NCBI GenBank assembly: GCA_949987705.1
Contig: OX465281.1
Coordinates: 255,474,542 to 255,538,541, forward strand
Source: Thereva unica
Taxonomy: Eukaryota > Arthropoda > Insecta > Diptera > Therevidae
Direction of reading: 5' to 3'
DNA length: 64,000 nucleotides
The position numbers and the translations under genes are program-made. Numbering within the stretch: position 1 is the first letter of the stretch; each line of letters opens with the position of its first letter. The notes beneath the pieces are model-generated. The model did no database searches. It was not told the DNA's origin and saw only the letters and a program-made list of their open reading frames with translations. Below are positions 34,760 through 45,800 of this stretch, one piece after another.

Positions 34760-36390
34760 CTTTTGCCTTATTTCTCACCATCAAAGGCGACCTCTACAAA
34801 CATGCCCTATTCCAACTAAAAAATCCTATTGCATAAATCTACATATCAAAAATATACCGAAGGAAGTAAACAAACGCACAAGCATCAGAAATGTAAAATC
34901 TGTACTCAGTATACAAACTCCTACCAAACGAGTAAAAATGAACAGTGGTCTATCTCCGAGCTATGTGAAACCTGGATACCAAATCTGGAAAAAGGCGCCA
35001 TTCAATGCTGTACGAAATGCAAACAACATCAGACCGTCATATCACAAAAACAAGAGTGATAAGTTCTGCTGGTCTTGAGAGGTCATCTGTAGCGCCTTCA
35101 AGTATAAAAATGTAAAAAGCAGTTGAAAATTTGCCCAAAAACCATTTCTCACAGACAAACGTTTTGTGGCAGTCTCATTAACTTTAGTCCAGGTAGATAG
35201 TGGTTTTTACAGCTACAGACTACAGTGATATAGTCGTCGTGCAGTTGTAGTTTGTTGAAGAGAGACAGACCAGGTAATGACCACTTAGCAGTAGCAATCT
35301 GAAAATACATTTATAAAAGACCAAATAAAAACCTTCAATGTTTCAAGAAGAAAAATGCTTAGCAATTTCCTTACAATCACATCATTACTGACCATCTTAT
35401 CCCAGCAAGGAAACGATAAAATCGGGTTTGAGAATAAGGCTTTTCGACCAACCACCAGCAAACTCCTACTATAGGCATCATAAACTCCAGCACGAAAGTC
35501 TCTTGTAGGATCAATATCAAAGCATTGGTTAAAGATAGACACCTTCGAAAGAACATAAGAATCAATCCGAACGAAACATACAAGCCACATTACCCGCCCC
35601 AGTCAGTGCTCTTACCCCAAAGTCTATTGGATAAGTGCAACAGCAAGACCAGACAGATCCTCATATAAAATGCCAAGATAAGCACCTTAAATGTAGCCAC
35701 ATTTTTTATACTGGACTGCAGAACATGATTTTCCCAAAGGACAGTCATCGGCCAGTCGGAACCACCTCTACTGCAAGCTGTACTTATGTGGTGATGGATT
35801 GGAAGATGGTGTACCTGAAGATATATCTGGAAAATTAAATGAACTAAAGTCAATAGGAATTAAAAGTTCTTAAGGGAAAGAAAATGTGTAAGGAGCTTTG
35901 TTATGGCCAGGAAGGAGTGATTATGTGTGTGCAATTTATATTTAATTTCACTTTTTATTACATAACAGATAATCTAACCATGGAAGTTGGGGGGAGTTCT
36001 TTTGGAGTTCTGGTCAGCTTGTTTTATAAAGTCGTTAACAGGGCGTCGTATAATGTAAGCCAATCCATACGCACTTACTCATTTCGGCATTTAATGCTAC
36101 AGGTTACTTAACACAAAAATTTAGCAACGTTGCGAATAGGAATGCTAGACGAATCTGAATACATGACTTCGATGCTCAACTTTCAACTCAGCAACTAAGG
36201 AGGCATATCGGTCTGTAGGACGATGGGTCCCCTAAAAGCCTGTTCGGCTTCAGTAGGAGCACGAGTTTTTGCTGTTTCGCTCTAGAAATATCTCTCTCTC
36301 TCTGGCACATTGTAAAGACTTCAACGAACCTATCTGTCGGGAACCTTATTGATGGCTACCTTTTTTGCAGCTTCCAGGATCTCCTCTGCG
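34760..36390. other. Intergenic DNA, no gene seen
   Basis: The frame at 34829-35059 has several cysteines (KCKICTQ, CCTKCKQ) but no recognised family. Nothing else is supported. Confidence 0.35.
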
Positions 36391-36394
36391 GTCC

Positions 36395-37610
36395 ACCTAA
36401 AGGGTGGATAAATCGTCGGTACGTACGTTCTGCGGCAACAGGACGTACACTATACTCTGGAGCAGCGCGGAGCAAGTGTTCGGCGGAGAGCGCTTGCCCT
36501 TGACCGTTGACATGATCATTCTGAAGTGCTCGGATTTGCTTCTAGCGATGGCCTTGTTCAGCCTTTTCCTCGCTTCCTTAAATCTCCGGTTCCTATTTCT
36601 CTGAGTTCGCCTCCTCGCTTTCAGGCAGGCCCTTTGGCTCACGTAGGTGATGTTGATTACAGATGTTCTTCCACCCCTTTGGAAGGTGTTCATGCCTCCG
36701 GCGTTGACTAACACCTCGTTCAATCACTAGAATACGTATAGCAGTATCCGTCCTCTTGCATTCGTTTCTCGATTGCCTCAGACAACCCTAGGCTCTAATA
36801 TTATGGGGCAATCGCGACTTGTTTCGGTGGCTAACCTTTCCAACATCGACTCGTACTCGTCTAGTTTCAGACTTGGCACCGCATAGCAGCTGTATTCCGC
36901 CTATTTTTGCCCGTGCTTTCTCTGGGCTTCTTATGATATCTTCCATGGCCCGGCTCCCGCATGTCCATATCGCTGACGTGCCTCGGCTATTCTGTACTGC
37001 TCACAGATGATTGCGACGTCGATTTTCTCCTCGAAGATTGTCTGTGCCAGCAGATCATGTGCCGATTGACTGGTTCAGGTTTAACTGTAGGAACCTTATC
37101 TTCTTCTACTCTTTAGTGCCTTGGTAACACTTCTTCACCTTGTGACACAGCTTTGCTTCATCCTGGCTGCCCCCCTCTTCCCACACACCATTCTTGATCT
37201 AGGACATCTTTTTTCTGCATCGTCTGCTGCCCTTGTGGGGTCCTCAGTGCTTCGCAGGCCTCTTCTTTTGTTGTGATATCATCCAGATCTCTGCATTCAC
37301 TCACCACCGTATTAGTACAGGCTCTTACCTCAACCACTCCACCTTCTGCTCCAGGTCCCTCGTCTTAGCATCTCTGCATCTCTTTTGCGTTCTCCTGCCC
37401 CTATTGACGCTGTTACCGAGCTCTGCCAGGGCGGCATCTTGCGAAGGATCTCCACATACGTCGGGTCCTATTTTTCGGAGTCTCGGTTTTTTGGACTATG
37501 GAAGCCGCATTGGGGATGCTCCACCCTCGTTGTTTTTATTGTTCTCAATATTGATCGCGAGAAATGACAGTCATCCATGGCAGAGCTACGCAATACCACT
37601 GAAAGGCTAA
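36395..37610 (-). pseudogene. Decayed R1-like LINE, ORF1 remnant and endonuclease
   Basis: On the minus strand, 37440-37330 resembles an R1 ORF1 segment (PTYVEILRK). 37050-36960 reads FEEKIDVAIICEQYR, the start of an R1 endonuclease. 36700-36640 reads NTFQRGGRTSVINIT, its end, and the linker follows (RRTQRNRNRRFKEARKRLNK). Stops and a scrambled middle show it is dead. Confidence 0.6.
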
Positions 37611-37614
37611 ATTG

Positions 37615-38267
37615 AAACTGAAGGTCCCCTGGTATTCGGTGTCATCGTTAGTAGTACACTGACGCAGTACTACTCATCCTATCAGCACGATAGTTTACTT
37701 TTTGATTGCGTGTATCGACCCGCCCGTACAGATAAACTCACTCTCCTTAAGGTAAAGCGGTCAGGTGGGATCTTCCGGTCTTCCAGTCCTTCATAAGTTT
37801 TAATTTAGGGCGCAGTGCTCTGTAGTCAAGTCAACTAGTGTAGCCAACAAGTGTCTTGACATCAAGCCATCAAGTGTTCTGTGTAGCTTCTAGCAACTCT
37901 TATAGGTCATTAGTATGTAGCTTCTAACAACAAGGGTAAATTTAAAGATTAATCTAGCTAATAAAATAGGCTAAAAGGTCTCCTGAGGGGTGCTTTACCA
38001 TTTAAGTGAAATAATTTTGTCAGATAATAATTGTACTAAAAAAAATCTGTTTATTAACGGAATTTGACAATAACGTCTTTTAATCATTTTCGAAAAATAA
38101 ATCTACATTAACATCTCAACCAAAAGAAACTGCATTAACACCAAAAAGCTTTCACTGATTTTCGAAACATATGTTTTTGACATTTCTCATACTTTTACAT
38201 TAACCTAACTTCTCAAGTAAATATTTCCTTCAGTGTTATTCAACCTTAATTTTCCATATTTATCAAA
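37615..38267. other. Upstream region of PTCD3
   Basis: AT-rich, no coding frame or transposon seen. It must contain the PTCD3 promoter, but no TATA box or clear initiator can be fixed from sequence alone. Confidence 0.4.
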
Positions 38268-40307
38268 ATGTTATTATTAAAACAAGTAAAAAAGTTAAAG
38301 AATATTCAGTATCCATTAAGTTCTGCAATAAACACGATTCGTTCCAAATCCAGCAAGACCGGCGACACCGATGAACCTATTGAAATCCCGAACAGGATCC
38401 AAAGAGGACCCACAGACGTCCTCCGTTCACTAGCAAGCACTGTAGGTAATGATCCAACAGCGGCTCACTACAAGTATCACGATGATCCTTATCTAATTCC
38501 ATCGTCAAATATTGCAAAAAGGACGTACGCAATGGCTCAAGAGTCTGGCCGGAAGGCTGCCCATTGGGTTCGGGAGGAGAACCGGAAATTCTTTCAGGTA
38601 CGTATTAATCGGCTTTTAAAATGAAACTTTTAGTAACACAAATTACTCTTTTTACAGCATTCCGAAGCTGAACCTCCAATACCAGCATTTGCTCCGAAAT
38701 TGGTCTTCACAGACGAGTCACGAGTTGACGAGACTTCTCTTAAGGAATTGATAGCCAACTCCGAGGTTTCCGACTCGATTTTTGTTTATAAATTGATGCA
38801 GTCGAAGGGAATCCCAGTTACTCAAGATGTTAAGCAAAGTTTATTGGAACTGTTATGCTTCTACAACCATGAAGATCCGCTGCCGGAGGAATACATTGAA
38901 GAACGTTGGTTTAAGCAAGGAAATATGGCTAGAGGCCCCCAAAGAAAAACCTGGAAAGATGGGGATTTCGCAGAGGAGCTCTTTAATGAGATTGAACCAA
39001 AAACGCCTCAGGCCTATGCAGCTATAATACGAGGCATGTGTAAGTACTCTCAGGCGGAGCGTGCATGGGCTTTGTTTCAAGAAACAATAGAAAAGCAGAT
39101 TGAACTCGACACAAAAACATTCAATGCTTTAATTTCAATTTCAAGTTTCCTCAAGGATTCGCCCGATTTACGATGGGAGCTGTGCATTGATCTTCTAACA
39201 CAGATGAAGGAGAGGAAACTTATGGCGGATTTAGGGACACTTAACTCGATTTTATGCACATTAAGCACCATCGGAAATCAGAGATTGCAAAGGAACTCTA
39301 CTCTTAAGATTTTGAGTGAATTCAAGAAGTTGGGAATTGAGCCTTCCTTAGGATCTTGGTATTATGTCTTGATATGTTTCTGCAAAGAACGTGGACCCGT
39401 CTCGCATGTTCTTGTTGACATAATGAACGAAATCGAAGGGAAAGAATTCATAATTGAGGATCCAAAGGATACGTTTTTCTTCGTGACAGCCATGGACATC
39501 TGCAGAAATCATCTGCATGACAAGAATCTAGCAAAACGTGTCGATCAGCTGCTACATACAGGCGACAACTACAACTTAATTGGAGATTCCTACAAAGAAT
39601 CTATCTACTACAGGCATTACCTTGCCTTATTGTGTCAAACAGAACCCCTTGACGTATTCATGGACACCTACGACCTCCTTGTGCCCAATGTTTACACACC
39701 AGAACCCGGAGTTATGGATGAAATCCTTAAAGTAATCGACGCCAATGGCGCCTTCGAGCATGTTCCGCGAATGTGGTCGGATATGATAATTTTCGATCAT
39801 ACATCCCGCGAGGGACTGCTGAACCGAATCCTTCAAATCATGACGACTAACAAACCATCCGCAGAGATTGAATCACATCAGGGTCTTAAGGAGAAATTCG
39901 CTGTAATTGCTTGGGACATCTACACAAAAATCGAGGAGCAAAATACTGACTTCAATCGTGCCCAGAAGCTCAGCTTTACTGGACAAATGCTGGGCGATAT
40001 ACTAACATTGCTATCAAGAGCAGGAGACTTTGAGAAAGCTACGGAAGTGTTTAATAAAATCGACAAGCAACAGCATAAGATCCCGGGAATTCCCGCCCCC
40101 ACTGCCATGGAGGAATTTGTAGATATTTGCATTGCGGAGAAAAGTCCTAGTCAAGCGATTAACTGTCTTGAATATTGCGCGGAGAATGGTCTAGAGGCCC
40201 AAGGATTAGCGAGAAGAATTAATAAGGGATTCACGCTTAGTGGATCGCATTTATCTAAGCTTAAGGGACTGGTAGGTGAAGATTGTTTACAAGGCAGCAA
40301 ATCTTAA
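38268..40307 (+). CDS. PTCD3: PTCD3, mitochondrial small-ribosomal-subunit protein mS39
   Basis: Two coding exons, 38268-38597 and 38658-40307, are joined over a 60-bp intron (CAG|GTACGT ... TTTACAG|CAT), giving about 659 residues, near the usual family length of about 690. The N terminus is basic and lacks acidic residues for about 30 positions, like a mitochondrial import signal. Family landmarks follow: DDPYLIPSS (about 72-80), SGRKAAHW, and PPR-type helical repeats around 225-300 (AYAAIIRGM..., TFNALIS). Further on come IEPSLGSWYYVLI, HTGDNYNLIGD and a conserved C-terminal SPSQAINCLEY. PTCD3 is a component of the mitoribosome small subunit near the mRNA entry, needed for mitochondrial translation. 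The start ATG has a CAAAATG context. No transposon lies inside. Confidence 0.95.
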
Positions 40308-40318
40308 TAGGAAATATA

Positions 40319-40324
40319 AATAAA
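40319..40324 (+). terminator. PTCD3 polyadenylation signal
   Basis: AATAAA lies 12 bp after the PTCD3 stop codon and overlaps a run of AAATAAAA. The 3' UTR would be very short. Confidence 0.65.
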
Positions 40325-40439
40325 ATAGTAGTAACACAATTCTCTTCTTTTTTTTAATGCCAACATTCTATAAAATCCTCCCCCACCCTCGTGGAATTAC
40401 AAAATTGTGATTCTGCTCCTCGTTGGTTTAAAGGAACAA

Positions 40440-42075
40440 AGGAAAAATTTCGCCGTTTTTAGATAATGCAAATACCGATATTCGGAAGAAGACTTATTGA
40501 CCGATGATTAGCAGGGTCAGGGACGGATTGGCCCTCCTTAGCGGCCCGAGCATTTCGGTAGTGACCGACCCAAAGTTTTTATATAAAAAGGTAGAGGATA
40601 AATTAGCACGGTGCGCGACGTACGCCTATTGCACGGGCTGGTCCAGGGTCCATAGCAAATATAAATTTTCGAGCAAATACTGCACAGTCCGTGCAACAAC
40701 CTCACTGCGCCCGCCGTGCATCTGTATCATGGTCTGAGGCCAGGCGGCAATGGCGGTCGGCAGAAGACGAGCTCAAGGCGGGGAAGAGATAAGGCCAAAT
40801 TCGAGCCGATCTTCGTGAGCGTAGACACAATAAAAAAATCCTGAAAACAACCTCCGGACCCTCGAGTATTTACTCGATTGGGCCATAGGCCAATCCGGCC
40901 CTGAGTAGGGTTACTTTCATCTTTACCCTTCTTGGGAATTGGGTACACTACCGCCGTTTTCCAGTGTCCTGGGAAATGGCCATTGTTTAACGCATTGTTA
41001 AACAAAGTGGTGTATGTGTCTATAGTCACCAGGGGCAAATGCTTTAAGACGATGTTAGATGTTGTTTAGATTGCGAAAGATTAACAGGAGATCGATTTTT
41101 CTAATGAAAGTAGAATTTAGTTGCGCTGCGGGAATGTCATTTGCTAGGCAGTCTTCACAAAATTCGATGATTGATCGATTCTCAGGTTTCCAAGTTCTAA
41201 TCATTAGATAATTTTGTATGCTTCAGTCAGGCCCTACTCTCAAGGTCAAAATTCGCCCGAACACTGGTGTTCAGCCAATAGATTCTCTGATAGAAGAACC
41301 TCACAAAATCCACTTCCTCCTGCTCGTCCACTATACAATAATTGTGGTCTATGGATGATTTCTTTCGGAGTCCGAGGAATGCGTAGCTTGTCTAATCATA
41401 AAGATTTTATTTAGCTGTGGGAATATGCTCGAGCTACTTGCTTGTATAGCACGAATCTTGTTGTTCCAATACAGAATCGAAGAATGTGAGTATTATTGTT
41501 TGATGTTGGAGATTTACTGTTGTTGTTTGTGTTTGTTCACCGATAAGAGTTACGATCTCCGAACTTATTCGGTCTCGGAACGGCTTTCAGCGGTGAACGA
41601 CATTCAGTCTCGACAGCATTCCACTTTTGTATTTTTGTAATGCGTCGATCCTCGCATTCCTGCATCAGTTCGTGCTGTCCTTTTTCTGTGTTCTTGGTAT
41701 AATCTTGCCCATCGTCTGTATGTTGAGATTGTCCATATCTTTGATATATGAATCTACCTCATTGTTGGTTAGATTCGTGGTCGTTGGAGGTAGGAGTCAG
41801 CTATTCTGTATTGCTTTTTCCATAACCTATTCGAATCTTGGCCAGTACATCTTTTGGCATGCAAAATGATGCACTCCGCAATATTCCAGAGGTTCTGTGG
41901 AATCGTCAGGGACTTGTACTGTTATTTCAAATCCGTAGTGATCACTGTGGTTCGGCACCGTCGTTAAACAATTTGTCTCGTTCGTATTTATCCCTGGTAG
42001 CCCCATCCGAGAATGTAGCGAGCATATATCCAGAAATAACCCACCGCTTAAAAGGACCCACCTTTTAAGAGGACG
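40440..42075 (-). pseudogene. Decayed LINE, endonuclease to RT, carrying a hAT MITE
   Basis: The minus strand from 42075 reads LPGI.TNETNCLTTVPNHSDHYGFEI (end of endonuclease, SDH motif), then the linker, then near 41035 to 40915 LPLVTIDTYTTLFNNALN, FPGHWKTAVVYPIPKKGKD (RT finger region). The RT continues after the MITE (40518-40903) as HRSISLLPNIG. Many stops. It lies between the PTCD3 and DENND1 3' ends. Confidence 0.7.
40510..40911. mobile_element. hAT-like MITE, 386 bp
   Basis: CAGGGACGGATTGGCC at 40518 is mirrored by GGCCAATCCGGCCCTG ending at 40903. The flanks are agcagggt (40510-40517) and agtagggt (40904-40911), 8-bp copies with one change. CAGGG ends and an 8-bp target fit hAT. When it is omitted, the host LINE reads across the joint in frame. 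Confidence 0.85.
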
Positions 42076-42458
42076 CTATGCATCTTTTCACTTTTTCTGG
42101 TGAAAGTGAAAAATTGCGTATTCGGTCGAAGGGGCACACCCACACTAAATTTGTACCTTTTGCAGTCTATGCAACCTAGAAGCAAGTACTAATTATACAG
42201 GTTGTAAAATGTATTAACTTACAAGCAATATTACCTTTCATTTGCATAATAGACCCAGGCCAGCAACATCGCGCAGGAGGCAAATACAGTGCAAACAGGT
42301 ATCCGGCTACGAATTACATGCCCGGCCAAGCTTTAGCTAGAAAGCCAAAGGCTTCACATTCACACAAAAGCCAAGCTGTCCCCAAATCGATTATCCTATA
42401 TTAATAAAACTAAACAATAACATGAAAAAGACATTAAATAAAGTAAAATTTACATGTT

Positions 42459-42464
42459 TTTATT
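42459..42464 (-). terminator. DENND1 polyadenylation signal (probable)
   Basis: AATAAA on the minus strand, about 380 bp after the stop codon at 42843. Other AT-rich candidates exist nearby. Confidence 0.5.
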
Positions 42465-42842
42465 AATAATTTAAAAATTTGTTTTAATATCTTCTTTCAT
42501 TGCTGTACATGATCAATAATATATTAGGAAAAAAAGGATTTATATTGTGATGACCTAATATCGCATGCTCTCTCTATATCTTACGGTACCAAAAATAATA
42601 TTTCACCAATATTACAATTGAATATATTTTACCCTAAAAACTACGTGTCCTAAACTAGAATAAAATTACAAAATAATCAAACAAAAAAATTTACAAATTT
42701 TGAGTCTTTCTTTTCGATATTGAATTTATCTATAAATCGTGGCTGAATAACAGAAAAAAAATACTAATAATAAATGGACCAATAACTGAACTAAAAGAAG
42801 TCGCGCGGTATACGCCCTTGCAGAATTTCGCAGTTTAGAAGA

Positions 42843-45800
42843 TCAATCAAAAGTTGTCCACTGTGACATGTTCTTGGGTGGCTGTGGCTCCTTTCCGTTT
42901 GTTAGAGTAAACTGATCTAGACCATATTTCCTAAGTAGCTCCAGTTCATCGTCATTGGCGGCATCCGATGAAGAGGGCTGTTGGGGAGTATGACTTCTGT
43001 GCTGTGGTGTAAAGTAGGGATATATAGGATTAAGGGTGGCTGATGGTGCGCTATTTATTGCTAAACTAGAACATGATGAGGTCGATGCAGGCAACGTAGG
43101 CTTTTTTGTACTCGTACTTTGACTTTTCGATAGCGCAGGCATTGGCTTTGCGTTCTTATTAAGCGGATCGAAATCTTCAAGTTCAAAACTCGAATTGCCA
43201 TCGTCCAGCGATATCAAATCCCTTATGGGTTCAATTTGTTGTGACTTGGGAGACTGAAAAGTAAAATTGCAACTTTACATTTTAATTTTATGATTATTAA
43301 TTGTAATCGCTTAAAAATTTGGAATCAAAATACCCAAAAATAAAACAAATATTATTAATAACAATTTAACAAAACGAAAATTACAACGAAAAAAGTACTC
43401 CCTTCTGTTACCTCTTTGTTCTTATGCCTTGGAGCTGGAATTGGTACCTGACAGCTCTTTACACTCAGTTTACCGGGCGATATGGGGCCATTGTTTGAGC
43501 TTACAAAATTATTTTCAAAAGCAAAAGAAGCAGACATACTAGCAGCAGGCAATTGTGGTGGTGTCGCTGATGTTAATCTCGTTGCTTTCTGTAAATTGCC
43601 TCGATTTAGGCTTCCATTTGTCCTTTTTGGCGGAACTGGCGGTGAAGGCATATCAGGTGGCGAATCGAATAGTGAATCATTTGTAAATATTGATGTTTTA
43701 TCATCATCATCTATTATACAAAGGCTACCAACGGGAACGTCCGGAGTTGGTGTCGCTGTCGGCCTCTGTATTGGTGCAGTTACTGGAGCTCCGAATCGTG
43801 CTGCTCTGTATCCCGTATAGTCCAAACTGTTGCTAGGTTTCAGCTAAAGATATAAAGTGCAAAAAGGGAAAAGATTTTTTTTGATGATTGGTGATGTGAA
43901 CTAGTGTGCAATAAAACTACTCTGTTTATAAAAAAATAATAATGTCCATGCATACGATTAGTATGGGAAAAAAGAAGAATTTTTATTTGTTTTGCAGATT
44001 GCAGTGGATATATGTATGTCTCATGTCTGTTTAATTAAATACTTTAACGACAAATCGAAAACAGTTTCAATAATATATGTTCGAAAATTGAATACACTAC
44101 GCCATAAGTTATGCATAAACTTCGGCAAAAAAATTAAAAATTGTCATTTAGGACAGCATTATTGGAATAGCTTCAGAATTCTCTTTTAGGTCACGTGAGG
44201 CCTATTCCGTATTCCTAAACACTATAGGTGAATGATGTTTTAGGTCACGTGAGGCCTATTCCGCATTCCTAAACACTATAGGTGAATGATGTTGACCCGA
44301 ATAAATTGTTCAACTTCGGTTATTAAACGAAAATCCTCAGATTATTATTCGACAACAATCACAAAAAATATGTAACATGTTTGCTGATATCTTCAATTTC
44401 AAATTTCTTTGAAAACCTTGTTTTCAACAATATTTCCTGCCTCTCTTATAGATCCAAGCTAAAAGCGTTCCATCATTTTAAATCTTACGATGCTAATCTC
44501 TGAACTTCTATGTGGTATGGAGAACGGTCATCAAATCGACGCTGTCTTATCGAACTTTGATAAGGCCTTTTCTCGTGTAGATCTTCTTCTTCTTTAAAGG
44601 CCCTACAACCAGGATCCGCTCTTGGCTCGTGTTGCTCACTGTAAAAGCGGTGCAACCCCACACTTCAAAACACTAGAGGTTGACCCGCTTGGAAGCCACA
44701 TTCCGTTACATCCCCACTAAAAAACCAAAGCAACTCTAGAAGTGCACTATAATTGCACTTATCGTGCACTTCTAAAGCCGCTCCACCCCACAGCGAAATA
44801 TATGACAAAATGCCACTCCAAAGCAAATCAACCTCCAATACTCTAAAATACGGAGCCACACCATTCTTATATTGAACGGCACAAATGTTGCTCGTTCCGT
44901 AATAATTCTTTTTTCCGGGTGAGGTTATTAAGCTTAGGCCAACCTTACTTGGAAAGCACTAGCCCGATCATATTAGCCTATCCTCTCTAATAGTGTAGTT
45001 ACCAGTGGCCACCGCTAGGAGGAAATTATCGCATTTCCCTTGCTTGTCTTAATATTGTCGAAAGCGTAGGAGTAACGCCGAGTACCATCATCGGCGAAAC
45101 TGTAAAGTGGGTTGGAGGGATTGAGAGCAGATCATTAATGAATTTAAGAAAGCAGGAAAGAGGATCTACTCTTGGGGGACGCCAGCAGAGATGGAGTGAG
45201 GGTCAGATTCGACGCCATCGCCATCTAATACTACCGTGATGGAACGGCCAGAAAGATGCCAATAGCTTGGAGTTTAGACAACAGAGAGGAAGCCATACCT
45301 TGTCAAAAGCCTTGGAAATATCTAGAGCAACCAGACCAGACTTACCGAAGCGATGGACGCTTTAGTTGAGATGCTCGGTCAAACACACAAGAAGGCCGTA
45401 CTGCCTGTCGTGTATAATACAGTTGGATTCTAAATATTTCAAATCCTACTATCCTACACGGTCAGGCTCAAAATGTTGGATCTCATGCCGCTGTTGCTTA
45501 TCTTTTGTTATTAGATGTTGTATGGACGGCAATGTCCTTAGTCGCAACGCTAGTATTGAACATGAAGGAACTGGCGCGTACACGATTCTATTCCACTGGT
45601 TTCTATCGAATGCTACCGCCACAGAGCGCTGTCTTCGATGATCGGAATAGAGGAGATAGCTTCGTCCCTTATAAATTTTATAGGCGATGAGAGAAGAAAG
45701 TGTAAGGAAATGATGTAAGGAAGGTGGAAAAGAAAGAAGGAATCTTATGCTTAGATATATTAGGTGAGTGAAATGGAAAGGCGAAGGACAATGTCGAAGA

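Noticed and set aside
37233..37610. 125-residue plus-strand frame
   Set aside because: Opposite strand resembles an R1-type ORF1; no independent support.
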